A stretch of DNA of 56,379 nt from an uncultured Bacteroidales bacterium (GCA_946538425.1 CAMNGM010000002.1:1-56379); one strand, 5' to 3'; numbered from the stretch's first letter, positions 41,701 to 51,993 are shown. Numbers and translations: made by a program. The notes: generated by a model not told the origin, from the letters alone.

Positions 41701-41999
41701 AGAAGCAGTGCAGCGACCGTTACCTGCAGAATGCCGCATACCTCCGCCTGAAGACCGTCACCCTGTCCTATGACCTTCCGCAGTCGTTGATCGGCAAAAT
41801 CGGCCTGAGCAAGGCCCAGTTGTACGTGACGGGAGAAAATCTCCTGACTTTCACCAAACTGTCCACGATCTTCGATCCGGAAGCCATCTTCACCTATAAT
41901 TCCTATAACGGCGGTAATGCCAACCGTGGCGCTTCAGACGCCGGTAAGAGCTATCCGATGAACAAGACCGTTTCCGTAGGTATCGTCGTCAACTTCTAA
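38763..41999 (+). CDS. SusC/RagA family TonB-linked outer membrane protein
   Basis: GTVTDPSGETVVGGSVFVKGTQTGTVTDIDGTYVL; VVVGYGVQKKVNLTGAVSQV; plug and barrel. Confidence 0.95.
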   Translation: MLKTLRKAILSATAALMASIVVLAQGPQTVRGTVTDPSGETVVGGSVFVKGTQTGTVTDIDGTYVLNGVRPGNVLVFSCIGYVTQEITWNSGPLNVVLQNDTQMLEETVVVGYGVQKKVNLTGAVSQVKGDDFAQRPVVDAAQALQGMVPGLTISNTAAGTPGAATTITLRGRGNLSDTGNPYILVDGVEMSLQDVNPNDIESISVLKDAASAAIYGARAAYGVILVTTKRGADGKPVISYSGNVGWNAPTKLPTMASSVDFAHFWNDGAANANAPRKYSDEKIADLQRFIDGDPSADPWAEIRDNPTANPSSFENSEKGLGNTDYFKLHYKDWALKHNHNLSIRGGSKKVQYYVSGGMYDEDGALRFADMGYKRFNVNANTQAQVTDWLKLMFSTKFVHGQTDSPFGDGAIGYGFYHTLAREFSTKHYMDDNGHYVEFTMIPYLQSGTYTTTKRDRLDITPGLQIQPVKNWFINLDYTYRLGVNNYEAVAIAPDIYMMDGVTTVKGGRSELGIPKDGKYTRSNTNTNYQSISLYTNYSFTLGEKSNFALLAGYQEEDYHYAYIKNAITGLYTTATPSVTMGNGDQTITDTRYGWATRGYFGRINYDYDGRYLLELNGRYDGSSRFAADHRWGFFPSVSAGWNIHKEPFLQSASGWLSNLKLRASYGLLGNQAGAATYTFASTMSMSSGLGSYIYSDGRHSYTQAPGVVNPLTTWEKVLNQNVGLDFGFFGNALTGSFDLFQRDTRDMLGPGEDYPDIFGASAPQTNNANMRNRGWEFAINYRGHAGRDFNYSIGGSVSDATAVVTKYSNPTGTDPAGSWYEGKSVGEIWGYRADGLIQNQAEADAFNALDHSFISATKWTPGDVKYIDLNGDGKINKGSNTLGDMGDFTVIGNTTPRYNYTINGSVWWKGIGLNFLFQGVGKRDYDPSSSLYFWGFGPYAQVTVLKEHMDYWREDNPNAYYPKPYIHNAGGVGTYQSKQKQCSDRYLQNAAYLRLKTVTLSYDLPQSLIGKIGLSKAQLYVTGENLLTFTKLSTIFDPEAIFTYNSYNGGNANRGASDAGKSYPMNKTVSVGIVVNF

Positions 42000-42012
42000 A
42001 CGCTCCATGATC

Positions 42013-43815
42013 ATGAAACTACGCAATATACTGACTGTACTGGCCATCATGACGGCCGCAACGGCCTGCTTCAAGCTGGACAAGGACCCGGAAGGCGTGC
42101 TTTCCACGAATAACCCGTTCCGGTCCACCGGTGAAATCCAGAATTACATCAACCAGTTTTACGAGACAGCCGTCCGCACACAGGATTTCGGCATGGGCGG
42201 CGGCAACCATATCGCTGGATCGGACACCTATAGCGACAACATGGCCGCTTCGGCACCGGTCGCCCGCATCAACGGCGCCCTTTCCATCGGCAACGCCGTT
42301 TCCCTGAGCGCCTATACCCGCATCCGCAATGTCAATTTCCTGCTGAACAACAAGGACAACTGCGACAAGACGGGCAACTACAACCAGCTCATCGGCGAGG
42401 CCTACTATTTCCGCGCCTGGTACTATTATCAGCTGCTCAAGGATTATGGCGGGGTCGCCATCGTGAAGGAACCGCTGAATCCGGACCTGGAAGCCATGCA
42501 GGTGGGCCAAGACTCACGCACGGCCGTGACCGACTTCATCCTGGAGGACCTGGATGAGGCCATCAGCCTCCTCAATGAACAGAACAGCGCCGCCACGATG
42601 CGCGTCCACCGCGATGTCGCCCGCGCGCTGAAAAGCGAGGTCGCCCTGTTCGAAGGCACGTGGGAAAAATACCACAAGGCCAAGAACGACGCCTTCTACG
42701 ACAAGACCGTCACCGATGACAAGATCCAGTCCTATCTGCGGACCGCGGCCGAAGCCGCCAAAGCCGTCATGGACCGTGGCGTATGGGCCATCCACAACAC
42801 GGGAAAGACCAACGACGACTACCGGGTCGTGTTCCAGACCACGAATCTGGACAACAACAAGGAAGTGCTCTGGTACAAGCGTTACGACGGAGACCTCGTG
42901 GGCAACAACGTGGACCGCTATCTGAACAAGGGCGGCGGTGGCGTCGGTGTCACTTCTTCCCTGGTGAACGACTACCTGTCCATCGACGGAAGACCTTACA
43001 CCAAGGCCGAGCGGGAAGCCGCGCAGGTCGTTTACGGACAGGAGCTTCTGCCCACGGTGCGTGACCCTCGCCTCGCCCAGACCGTCGCCATGCCCGGCCA
43101 GGTCCTGCGTCCGGACATGCAGGAAGGAATGCCGGCACCTCCGCTCTTTGCCGAAGGCCACCATCACAACACGACAGGCTATGCCATCCTCAAGCACGTC
43201 CAGATCGACTATACCGGAAATCTGGAAGCGGAATACAAGGGTGCTACGCCGGCCATCCAGGTACGCTATGCCGATGTCCTGCTGAACTACGCCGAAGCAC
43301 TGGCCGAGCTGGACGGCGCCGGCAACGAATCCCGGATCATCGCTGCCTTGAAGCCGCTCCGCGACCGCGTGGGCATGCCGGCGATGGATTTCGACCGCGA
43401 GTACAACACCGAAGCCGATTATCCGTTCCGGAGCCTGAACAAGTACATCCAGGCAGTCCGTCGTGAGCGCCGCGTGGAACAGGCCCTGGAAGGCCGCCGC
43501 TTCTACGATATCGCCCGTTGGGCCGCAGCCGATGTCCTGTTGGTGAACTGGACGCCCGAAGGAGCCCTTTTCACGGGCAGCAACCTCCCGACCCTGCGGG
43601 ACAATTTCAGCGAACTGGTCTATGACCAGGATTCCGGGAACAACCTGTTCCTCACCGGTGTGGCCGGCGATGCCCGGCGCTACATCATCCCCATCCCTCC
43701 GGGCACGATGAGCGGCGGATACAAGTTCAAGGAAAACAGAGACTACCTGCTTCCGTTCCAGCAGCGCCTCCTGACGCTTACGGGGAACAAGTGGCAGCAG
43801 AATCCCGGTTGGTAA
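42013..43815 (+). CDS. SusD/RagB family outer membrane lipoprotein
   Basis: MKLRNILTVLAIMTAATACFKLDKDPEG; AYYFRAWYYYQLLKDYGGVAIV. Confidence 0.93.
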   Translation: MKLRNILTVLAIMTAATACFKLDKDPEGVLSTNNPFRSTGEIQNYINQFYETAVRTQDFGMGGGNHIAGSDTYSDNMAASAPVARINGALSIGNAVSLSAYTRIRNVNFLLNNKDNCDKTGNYNQLIGEAYYFRAWYYYQLLKDYGGVAIVKEPLNPDLEAMQVGQDSRTAVTDFILEDLDEAISLLNEQNSAATMRVHRDVARALKSEVALFEGTWEKYHKAKNDAFYDKTVTDDKIQSYLRTAAEAAKAVMDRGVWAIHNTGKTNDDYRVVFQTTNLDNNKEVLWYKRYDGDLVGNNVDRYLNKGGGGVGVTSSLVNDYLSIDGRPYTKAEREAAQVVYGQELLPTVRDPRLAQTVAMPGQVLRPDMQEGMPAPPLFAEGHHHNTTGYAILKHVQIDYTGNLEAEYKGATPAIQVRYADVLLNYAEALAELDGAGNESRIIAALKPLRDRVGMPAMDFDREYNTEADYPFRSLNKYIQAVRRERRVEQALEGRRFYDIARWAAADVLLVNWTPEGALFTGSNLPTLRDNFSELVYDQDSGNNLFLTGVAGDARRYIIPIPPGTMSGGYKFKENRDYLLPFQQRLLTLTGNKWQQNPGW

Positions 43816-45494
43816 TGGACGCTCCCAGACTCTTTCTGATGTTGACAGGAGCTGCGGCCACGGCGGCCGCAGTCTCCTGTTCCCAAGCAAAGAAAAAGCC
43901 CGAAAAGCCGCTGAATGTCGTTTACATCATGTGTGACGACCACGCCTACCAGACCATAAGCGCGTATGACCAGCGGTTCATGCGGACCCCCAACATCGAC
44001 CGTCTGGCCGAGGAAGGGGCCCGCTTCACAAACAGTTTTGTCGCAAATTCCCTGAGCGGACCCTCCCGGGCCTGCCTGCTGACCGGCAAGCACAGTCATG
44101 CCAACGGTTTCACGAACAACGAGCACGGCATCTTCGACGGCAGCCAGCAGACACTGCCGAAGTTGATGCAGGCGGGCGGATACCAGACGGCGATGGTCGG
44201 GAAATGGCACCTGGTGAGCGATCCCACGGGATTCGATTACTGGGACATCCTCACCGGACAGGGAGATTACTACAACCCGGTATTCATCCGGAACGGGGAA
44301 AAGGTCGTCCGCCCCGGCTATTCCACGGACATCACGACGGACGTGGCCTTCGAATGGTTGGAGCATCGGGATGCCGACAAACCTTTCTGCCTGTTCCTCC
44401 ACTACAAGGCCCCGCACCGCAGCTGGATGCCGGACCTGCAGGACCTGGGGAGTTTCGACGAGGTCACCTTCCCGCTTCCGGAAACCTTCTATGACGACTA
44501 CGCCACCCGCGAAGCCGCCGCCAAGCAGGAAATGAGCATCCTCGCCGACATGAACGTCGTCTACGACCTGAAGATGGCGGACCGGGAAAACGAGATCCAT
44601 ACTCCGGAACAGCCGTGGCTGGAGGAATACGGCCGCAGCCTGTACCGGCAGGACCTCGCTCCCGGCGAGACCGTGGAAGGCCGGATGGACGCGGAGCAGC
44701 AGGCCGTCTGGGATGCGTACTACGACCCGATCATCGCGCAGTTCAAGCGGGACAACCTTTCCGGGAAAGCCCTGTATGAGTGGAAATACCAGCGCTACAT
44801 GCGGGACTACTGCAGCGTCATCCGATCCGTGGACCGGAATGTGGGCCGGGTCTATGAGTACCTCGAAAAGCATGGCCTGCTGGAGAATACCGTCGTGATC
44901 TATACCTCCGACCAGGGGTTCTACATGGGCGAACACGGGTATTTCGACAAGCGGTTCATGTACGAGGAGAGCTTCCGGACACCGTTCCTGATCAGGATGC
45001 CGGGCGGGAAGCCCGTGAAGGCGGCCAAGGGCCGCACCCGGGTCCTGGGAGCCGGCTTCGGACACCGCTCCAACGACATCGACGAGTTCATCCAGAACAT
45101 CGACTACGCTCCCACGATCCTGGAGATGGCCGGCCTGCCTGTCCCGGATGACATCCAGGGCGAGAGTTTCCTGCCTCTCCTGCGGGGAGAAAAGCCGGCG
45201 AACGTGATGACCTCCGAAGGGAAGGGATGGCGCCGGTCGCTCTACTACCATTTCTACGAGTATCCGGCCGAGCATTTGGTCCGCCGCCACTATGGCGTCC
45301 GGACGGAACGCTACAGTCTGATGCACTTCTACAACGACATCGACGAATGGGAACTGTTTGACTTGGAACAAGATCCGTTGCAGCTTCACAACATCTACGG
45401 GGAACCCGGGACGGAAGCCGTCACGAAGGAACTGCTCGATGAACTGCACCGGCTGCAGAAGCTGTATCAGGATCCGATTGAACAAACCTTATGA
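43815..45494 (+). CDS. Sulfatase (S1 family, serine type)
   Basis: NVVYIMCDDHAYQTISAYD; active-site motif SGPSRACLLTGK; TAATG overlap with SusD. Confidence 0.92.
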   Translation: MDAPRLFLMLTGAAATAAAVSCSQAKKKPEKPLNVVYIMCDDHAYQTISAYDQRFMRTPNIDRLAEEGARFTNSFVANSLSGPSRACLLTGKHSHANGFTNNEHGIFDGSQQTLPKLMQAGGYQTAMVGKWHLVSDPTGFDYWDILTGQGDYYNPVFIRNGEKVVRPGYSTDITTDVAFEWLEHRDADKPFCLFLHYKAPHRSWMPDLQDLGSFDEVTFPLPETFYDDYATREAAAKQEMSILADMNVVYDLKMADRENEIHTPEQPWLEEYGRSLYRQDLAPGETVEGRMDAEQQAVWDAYYDPIIAQFKRDNLSGKALYEWKYQRYMRDYCSVIRSVDRNVGRVYEYLEKHGLLENTVVIYTSDQGFYMGEHGYFDKRFMYEESFRTPFLIRMPGGKPVKAAKGRTRVLGAGFGHRSNDIDEFIQNIDYAPTILEMAGLPVPDDIQGESFLPLLRGEKPANVMTSEGKGWRRSLYYHFYEYPAEHLVRRHYGVRTERYSLMHFYNDIDEWELFDLEQDPLQLHNIYGEPGTEAVTKELLDELHRLQKLYQDPIEQTL

Positions 45495-47065
45495 AATTCC
45501 ATCCTCTCATAGCCATCCTGCTTGCAACGGCGGCTTGCGCCCCGGATCCCGTCCTGGGTGATTTCGCCGTCAGCCCCCTGCCGAAAGAGATCACGGTCGA
45601 GGAAGGCGCCCCCTTCGTGTTTTCTCCCCGGACGGCCATCCAGGCACCCCGGGAACTGGAAACGACTGCCCGGCTGCTCTCCGAAGCACTGGAAGAAGCC
45701 ACGGGGATGAAACCGGCCCTGTCGGAAAAGGGACGGATCGTCCTTTCCATCGACCCGACCCTTCCCGAAGAAGGCTACCGGATCCAGTGCCGGAAAAACG
45801 GCATCCACATCACCGGAGGCAGCGGGAAAGGGGTCTTCTACGGAACGCAGACCCTGTACAAAGCCCTCCCTGTCCATCCCCAAGGCCGTCCCGCCCTCCC
45901 GGCAGCGACGGTCCAGGATACCCCGGCTTTCTCCTACCGCGGGTTCATGGTGGATGTCGGTCGTCACTATTTCGACATCGGCTATCTGGAAGAACTCCTG
46001 GATATCATGGCCCTGCACGGGATCAACGTCTTCCACTGGCACCTGACCGAGGACCAGGGATGGCGGATCCCGGTTCCGGCCTATCCGCGCCTGACGGAGG
46101 TCGGCTCCTATCGTTCCCGGAGCATCCTGGAGCCGGGTTCGACCCAGTTCGACACCATTCCCGTCCAGGGTCATTACACCCGGGAGGAGATGGAACACCT
46201 GGTCCGCTACGCGGCCGACCGGCAGATCACGGTCATCCCGGAAATCGACATGCCCGGCCACATGCTCGCGGCGCTCGCTTCCTATCCCGAACTGGGTTGT
46301 ACAGGCGGTCCTTATGCCGTCGCGGAGCGTTTCGGCGTGTTTGCCGACGTGCTCTGCCCCGGAAAGGACGCGACTCTGGACTTCGCAAAAGCCGTCCTGG
46401 AGGAAGTGATGGACATCTTCCCGTCGCAGTACATCCACCTGGGAGGGGACGAATGCCCGAAAGAACGCTGGGAATCCTGTCCGGACTGCCAGGCCCGGAT
46501 CCGTGAGCTCGGCTTGAAGGACCTGCCGGGAAAAAGCAAGGAGAACCGTCTTCAGACTTGGTTCATGGAACAGATGCAGGAGGTGCTCCGGGCCCGCGGC
46601 CGGCACATGATGGGGTGGGATGAGATCCTGGAAGGGACGCCGGCCCCGGATGTCACGGTCCTGGCATGGACTTCCACGAAAGCCGCGCTCCGCTCCGCCC
46701 GCGAAGGGCACCCGACCGTCACCTGTCCCATCCAGCATCTGTATTTCAGCAATCCCCGGTGGAACCGTCTGACCGGACGGGAAAGCATCGACCGCGTATA
46801 TAGCCTGGAGGTCGTTCCGGCCGAGCTTTCCGAGACGGAGCGGAAGAATGTCATCGGAGCCGAAGGGTGCATCTGGACCGAATGGGTCGCCGATTCCACC
46901 AAGATGGAATGGGAAATGCTGCCCCGCATCGCCGCGCTCGCGGAACTGCAATGGGGTGCCCCGAAGGACCTGGATGCGTTCCTCCCCAGATTGGAAAAAA
47001 TGACGCAGCTCTACGACCACCGCGGCTGGAGTTGGAAAGAGGACATCGCCGAAGCCTGGCATTGA
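45491..47065 (+). CDS. Beta-N-acetylhexosaminidase (GH20)
   Basis: FMVDVGRHYFDIGYLEELLDIMALHGINVFHWHLTEDQGWRI; HLGGDECPKERW; ATGA overlap with sulfatase. Confidence 0.95.
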   Translation: MKFHPLIAILLATAACAPDPVLGDFAVSPLPKEITVEEGAPFVFSPRTAIQAPRELETTARLLSEALEEATGMKPALSEKGRIVLSIDPTLPEEGYRIQCRKNGIHITGGSGKGVFYGTQTLYKALPVHPQGRPALPAATVQDTPAFSYRGFMVDVGRHYFDIGYLEELLDIMALHGINVFHWHLTEDQGWRIPVPAYPRLTEVGSYRSRSILEPGSTQFDTIPVQGHYTREEMEHLVRYAADRQITVIPEIDMPGHMLAALASYPELGCTGGPYAVAERFGVFADVLCPGKDATLDFAKAVLEEVMDIFPSQYIHLGGDECPKERWESCPDCQARIRELGLKDLPGKSKENRLQTWFMEQMQEVLRARGRHMMGWDEILEGTPAPDVTVLAWTSTKAALRSAREGHPTVTCPIQHLYFSNPRWNRLTGRESIDRVYSLEVVPAELSETERKNVIGAEGCIWTEWVADSTKMEWEMLPRIAALAELQWGAPKDLDAFLPRLEKMTQLYDHRGWSWKEDIAEAWH

Positions 47066-47081
47066 CACGAAAGAGAATTGA

Positions 47082-48641
47082 ATGAAAGGTAAATTATGGT
47101 ACGCCGCCTGCCTTCCCGCTGTCGCATCATCCTGCGTCCAGCCAGGGAGGACGGAAGGTCCCCCGAATGTAGTGATCATCCTGGCCGATGATCTCGGGTA
47201 TGGAGACCTGGGATGCTATGGCGCCCGGAATGTGGAGACGCCCCATGTGGACCGGCTGTCCATGCAAGGCGTCCGCCTGACCCAGGCGTACGCGACCTCC
47301 TCGGTATCCACCCCCTCCCGCTACTCCCTGCTTACCGGGGAGTACGCCTGGCGCCGGAAAGATACCGACATCGCCGTGGGCGACGCCGGCATGATCATCC
47401 GCCCCGGACAATATACCCTGGCCGATGTCTTCGCAAACGAAGGCTATGCCACCGGCGCGTTCGGGAAATGGCATCTGGGCCTGGGAGAGAAGGGAGGCGA
47501 GCAGGATTGGAACGCCCCGCTACCGACCGGCCTTGCCGACATCGGGTTCCGGGAATCCTATATCATGGCGGCCACGGGCGACCGGGTTCCCTGTGTGTTC
47601 ATTGAAAACGGCCGGGTCGCCCAATACGATCCGTCGGCCCCCATCGAGGTCAGTTACCGGCAGCCCTTCGAGGGAGAACCGCTCGCCAAGGACCACCCGG
47701 AACTGCTCTTCAACCTCCCGTCCACGCCCGGAGTCGGGCACAACCAGGCCATTGTCAACGGGATTGGACGGATTGGATACATGAAAGGTGGCGGCAAGGC
47801 CCTGTGGAAAGACGAGAACATCGCCGATTCCATCACCGTCCATGCGCTCGATTTCATGGAAAGGAACAAGGACAAGCCCTTTTTCGTCTATCTCGCGACC
47901 AACGACATCCACGTCCCCCGCTTCCCGCATGAACGGTTCCGGGGACGGTCCGGAATGGGGCTGCGCGGCGACGCCATCGTGGAATTCGACTGGACGGTAG
48001 GCGCCGTCATGGAACAGCTGGATCGGCTCGGACTCACGGAAAACACGATCCTGATCGTCACCAGCGACAACGGTCCCGTCCTGGAGGACGGATACCAGGA
48101 CCAGGCCCGGGAACTGCTGAACGGGCACAGCCCTTCGGGGACCCTGCGGGGGAACAAATACGGCGTTTACGAAGCCGGTTCCCGGGTTCCTGCCATCGTC
48201 CGCTGGCCCGGCCGCATCGCAGCCGGGACCCAGTCCGAGGCCCTCGTTTCCCAAGTGGACCTTTTCGCTTCGCTGGCCCGCCTTCTGGGCGCGGCCCTGC
48301 CCCGCGGAGCCGCTCCGGACAGCCGGGACGGCCTTGACGCCTGGCTGGGGCAGGATCCGGTGGGACGGCCGTACGTGGTGGAACAGGCCAACAACCGCAC
48401 GCTCTCGGTCCGGACGCCCCGGTGGAAGTATGTCGAGCCTTCGGACGGGCCGGAAGAATACCGGTGGGCCCCGGGCTCCGAGCTGGGTTACAAGCCCTTC
48501 CCGCAACTCTTCGACCTTTCCACCGACCCGCGCGAGCAGCGGAATGTCGCCGAAGGCCAGCCCGGCACGGTCCGGGAACTGGAAGCCCTCCTGGCGGCGG
48601 AAAGGGCGGCCGGCGCCCCGGGGCGAGACGAGACAAGATAA
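47082..48641 (+). CDS. Sulfatase (S1 family, serine type)
   Basis: NVVIILADDLGYGDLGCYG; STPSRYSLLTGEY. Confidence 0.93.
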   Translation: MKGKLWYAACLPAVASSCVQPGRTEGPPNVVIILADDLGYGDLGCYGARNVETPHVDRLSMQGVRLTQAYATSSVSTPSRYSLLTGEYAWRRKDTDIAVGDAGMIIRPGQYTLADVFANEGYATGAFGKWHLGLGEKGGEQDWNAPLPTGLADIGFRESYIMAATGDRVPCVFIENGRVAQYDPSAPIEVSYRQPFEGEPLAKDHPELLFNLPSTPGVGHNQAIVNGIGRIGYMKGGGKALWKDENIADSITVHALDFMERNKDKPFFVYLATNDIHVPRFPHERFRGRSGMGLRGDAIVEFDWTVGAVMEQLDRLGLTENTILIVTSDNGPVLEDGYQDQARELLNGHSPSGTLRGNKYGVYEAGSRVPAIVRWPGRIAAGTQSEALVSQVDLFASLARLLGAALPRGAAPDSRDGLDAWLGQDPVGRPYVVEQANNRTLSVRTPRWKYVEPSDGPEEYRWAPGSELGYKPFPQLFDLSTDPREQRNVAEGQPGTVRELEALLAAERAAGAPGRDETR

Positions 48642-50107
48642 TGATGGACAGAAAGACGATTCCCGGAAAACTGATCCTGACCGGCGCCGCGGCGTTGGCC
48701 GCGGGCTCCTGCAACCATCCTGCCCAGGCCCCTGCTCAGCACCCGAACGTGGTGTTCATCCTCGCGGACGACCTGGGCTGGGGGGACTTGAGCTGTTATG
48801 GACAGCGGCGGTTCGAGACGCCGAACATCGACCGGATCGCCGCGGAGGGGATGCGGTTCACCCAGTGCTACAGTGGCACGACGGTGAGCGCGCCTTCGCG
48901 GTCCTGCCTGATTACCGGCACGCACAGCGGGCATACGGCCATCCGCGGCAACCGGGAGCTCCAGCCCGAAGGGCAGTTCCCGCTGCCGGAAGGCACCGAG
49001 ACGCTGTTCCACGATTTCAAGACCGCCGGCTATGCGACGGGCGCCTTCGGCAAATGGGGCCTCGGCTTCGTAGGCACGTCCGGAGACCCGCAGGCGCAGG
49101 GCGTGGACACTTTCTACGGCTTCAACTGCCAGCTGCTGGCGCACAGCTACTACCCGGACCACCTGTGGGACAATGACATCCGTATCGACCTGTCGGAAGC
49201 GAACCGGTGCGACGACTCCTACGGGACCGGCGCCTACGCCCCGGACCTCATTCACGAGCAGGCGCTGGCCTTCCTGGACCGCGCCGCGGAGGACGGGAAG
49301 CCTTTCTTCCTGTGGTACCCCACGACCATCCCTCACGCGGAACTCATCGTCCCGCAGGACAGCATCATCCAACGGTTGCGGGGCCGGTATCCCGAAACGC
49401 CCTACAACGGCGCCCGGCCGGACAGCCCGTACTTCATGAAAGGCGATTACGTCGCCCAGGACGAGCCCCACGCCACCTTCGCCGCGATGGTCACCCGGCT
49501 GGACGTCTATGTCGGCCAGCTGGTGGACAAGCTCAAGGAGCTGGGCCTGTATGAGAACACGATCCTGATCTTCAGCAGCGACAACGGCCCGCACCGGGAA
49601 GGTGGCGCCGACCCGGATTTCTTCGACAGCAACGGCCCCTGGCGGGGCTACAAGCGCGATGTCTACGAGGGTGGTATCCGCGTGCCGATGATCGTGGCCT
49701 GGCCCGGGCACATCCGGCCGGGCACGGAGACGGATTTCCCGTGCTCCTTCTGGGACTTGATGCCCACGTTCCGGGAATTGACCGGGGCGGCTTCGACGGA
49801 AGGGATGGACGGCGTGAGCCTCCTTCCCCTGCTGACCGGAAAGGAAGGACAGCGGGAGCACGACTATCTGTACTTCGAATTCCAGGAACTCGGTGGGCGT
49901 CAGGCCGTCCGGGAAGGCCCTTGGAAGCTGGTCCACCTGGACATCCGAGGCGCGCATTCGCGGTATGAACTCTACAACCTGGACGAGGATCCCGGCGAAG
50001 AGAACGACCAGGCGGCCACGAAGCCCGACATCGTGGATCATCTCCAAGATTTGATGCGGGAAGCGCACGTTCCCAACCCGGATTTCCCGGTCCTTCCCGG
50101 GGAATAG
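48641..50107 (+). CDS. Sulfatase (S1 family, serine type), lipoprotein-like signal
   Basis: NVVFILADDLGWGDLSCYG; SAPSRSCLITGTHSGHTAIRGN; TAATG overlap with upstream sulfatase. Confidence 0.93.
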   Translation: MMDRKTIPGKLILTGAAALAAGSCNHPAQAPAQHPNVVFILADDLGWGDLSCYGQRRFETPNIDRIAAEGMRFTQCYSGTTVSAPSRSCLITGTHSGHTAIRGNRELQPEGQFPLPEGTETLFHDFKTAGYATGAFGKWGLGFVGTSGDPQAQGVDTFYGFNCQLLAHSYYPDHLWDNDIRIDLSEANRCDDSYGTGAYAPDLIHEQALAFLDRAAEDGKPFFLWYPTTIPHAELIVPQDSIIQRLRGRYPETPYNGARPDSPYFMKGDYVAQDEPHATFAAMVTRLDVYVGQLVDKLKELGLYENTILIFSSDNGPHREGGADPDFFDSNGPWRGYKRDVYEGGIRVPMIVAWPGHIRPGTETDFPCSFWDLMPTFRELTGAASTEGMDGVSLLPLLTGKEGQREHDYLYFEFQELGGRQAVREGPWKLVHLDIRGAHSRYELYNLDEDPGEENDQAATKPDIVDHLQDLMREAHVPNPDFPVLPGE

Positions 50108-50283
50108 GAGCCCCATTTCACGCAAAATTCCGGCATTTTTGCGTGAAAAGATTTTCAAAAGCAGGCCCTCCAGCAAGCTGGGAGGCCTGTTTTCAACTTT
50201 ATCCGTTTCCCTTTTTGCGAACACGGCTCGTTTCCCGGAACTTTGTATCCGTGGAGCCGGGCTGCAAATCCGGTACGAGAAAG

Positions 50284-51474
50284 ATGAAGAGAATGATCCT
50301 GTTCGGGTGCCTGGCCGGCGCCCTTGCGGTCACCGCCTGCGAGCGGCTGGACCGCGTGAATCCTCCCTCCGACGAAGCGGGAGAACCCCTTGTGTTCACC
50401 TTGGACGAGGTGGCGCGCCTCCTCGCCGCCGTCCCGGTCGGACAAGACCAGGTGGCTGAGGTCCGGGACGCCGTCACCGTCTCGTCCGGCAACGGGTACG
50501 ACGAGGAGTATCCGATGCGGCAGGTTTTTGAAACCCCGGGAACGGGGGTGGGCGCCGCGCCGGCCACCCGGGTGGAAGCCTACCCGGAGCCGCTCCGGGA
50601 CCTGCTCAGCGCCGAAATCCGGAAGCAGTACGGGACCCGCGCCCTGGCCGCCGATGCCTTCCTTGACGCGCTGTCCACCTCGGACGTGCAGATCTACTGG
50701 CCTTTCTCCGAGGAGTTCGCGGGGAACGAAACGCCCATTGTCACCTTCGACCCCGGCGGCCGGGATACGGAGAACATCGGCTGGATCCGGCGGGACGACG
50801 GTACCGTAGAAGAAATCATCGTCAATGAAGAAATGGCCCGGGAGCGACCTGTATGGGTCATCAACCGAAACCGCGACGCGGAATACCAGTCCCTGGAGAT
50901 GCGGCGGCGGGAGGACCCGGCCTGGGGCCAGGGCGGCGGCGAAATCCTCGTCCGCCCGAAGGCCGGAAGCGCCGCGCCCGCCACCCGGTCCGATGACCGG
51001 GAGTTCAAGACCCTGGTCCTCCGCTCCTTCAAGGCCAACCGCCAGTTCGACACCTGGTTCTGCGGCGGATCGGAGGTGTGGGTGAAATGCGGGGCCGTCG
51101 AGGACTTCTGGGCCACGACGGAGGCGGAGCTGCGCCTCTATTCGCCATCCGTCACGGACTTCCTCATCGTGGTCCGGCGGAAACAGGTGGGCGAGGTGCT
51201 GGACTTCAACGCCGTCCTCGTGTCGGAATGGACCGGGATGCTGGACAACTGCGCGTTTATGATGGTCGAGGACGACGGCGGCACCATGACTACCTGGAAA
51301 TGCTCGGCGATGGTCAAGTACAATTCCCGGAGCTACGGTTTCGAGATCGAAATCCCCCTGCGGGCGCGCGACGACATCATCTGGCGTGGCGCCCTCACGC
51401 GGACTTACATCGAGCGCAACAACGGCGTCACCGGTCACTTCGGCGACGTGGAACTGGTGCTGGAGCTGATTTGA
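50284..51474 (+). CDS. Hypothetical lipoprotein
   Basis: MKRMILFGCLAGALAVTACERLD signal/lipobox; complete ORF. Confidence 0.7.
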   Translation: MKRMILFGCLAGALAVTACERLDRVNPPSDEAGEPLVFTLDEVARLLAAVPVGQDQVAEVRDAVTVSSGNGYDEEYPMRQVFETPGTGVGAAPATRVEAYPEPLRDLLSAEIRKQYGTRALAADAFLDALSTSDVQIYWPFSEEFAGNETPIVTFDPGGRDTENIGWIRRDDGTVEEIIVNEEMARERPVWVINRNRDAEYQSLEMRRREDPAWGQGGGEILVRPKAGSAAPATRSDDREFKTLVLRSFKANRQFDTWFCGGSEVWVKCGAVEDFWATTEAELRLYSPSVTDFLIVVRRKQVGEVLDFNAVLVSEWTGMLDNCAFMMVEDDGGTMTTWKCSAMVKYNSRSYGFEIEIPLRARDDIIWRGALTRTYIERNNGVTGHFGDVELVLELI

Positions 51475-51477
51475 AAC

Positions 51478-51508
51478 TTGACATATATGTAAAACTTTTA
51501 TATCTTTG
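51478..51508 (+). promoter_or_regulatory. Bacteroidetes-type promoter of the toxin-antitoxin-like pair
   Basis: TTG (51478-51480), 20-nt spacer, TATCTTTG (51501-51508); ATG at 51514. Confidence 0.75.
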
Positions 51509-51513
51509 CAACG

Positions 51514-51993
51514 ATGAAGAAGAAAACGACGGTGGAACTCGTCGAACAATCTGAAAAAGTGAGTTTTTATTCCATCAGTTTCCAGATGGACAGAACGACG
51601 GAGTTCGAACGGTTCCTCTCCAAGTTTGAGGAAGAAGCCGAGTTCAATGAAGACTATCAGAAGATTCTGGGGGCACTGGAGATTATCCTCGACAGAGGCG
51701 CACTGGAGCGGTATTTCCGCCCCGAAGGGGCCATACATGACAACCTTTGCGCCCTCCCCTTGGAATCGGGAAACATCCGACTATACTGCCTCCGTATCTC
51801 TGATGAAATTCTGATTCTCGGAAACGGGGACAGAAAGGCGACAAGAACATACCAGGAAGATACGCGACTGCTCGGTTACGCCCTGGACTTACAGAAATTT
51901 GACAAACTTCTCAGAGACGATCTTGACAAAGGATTCGTCACCATTGAAGAAAGGACGCTGAAATCCATTGAAGACCACGTCTACTTACTATGA
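51514..51993 (+). CDS. Putative toxin component (RelE/HigB-like by position and tentative strand pattern)
   Basis: ...LCALPLESGNIRLYCLRISDEILILGNGDRKATRTYQED...; overlaps downstream HTH gene by ATGA. Confidence 0.5.
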   Translation: MKKKTTVELVEQSEKVSFYSISFQMDRTTEFERFLSKFEEEAEFNEDYQKILGALEIILDRGALERYFRPEGAIHDNLCALPLESGNIRLYCLRISDEILILGNGDRKATRTYQEDTRLLGYALDLQKFDKLLRDDLDKGFVTIEERTLKSIEDHVYLL

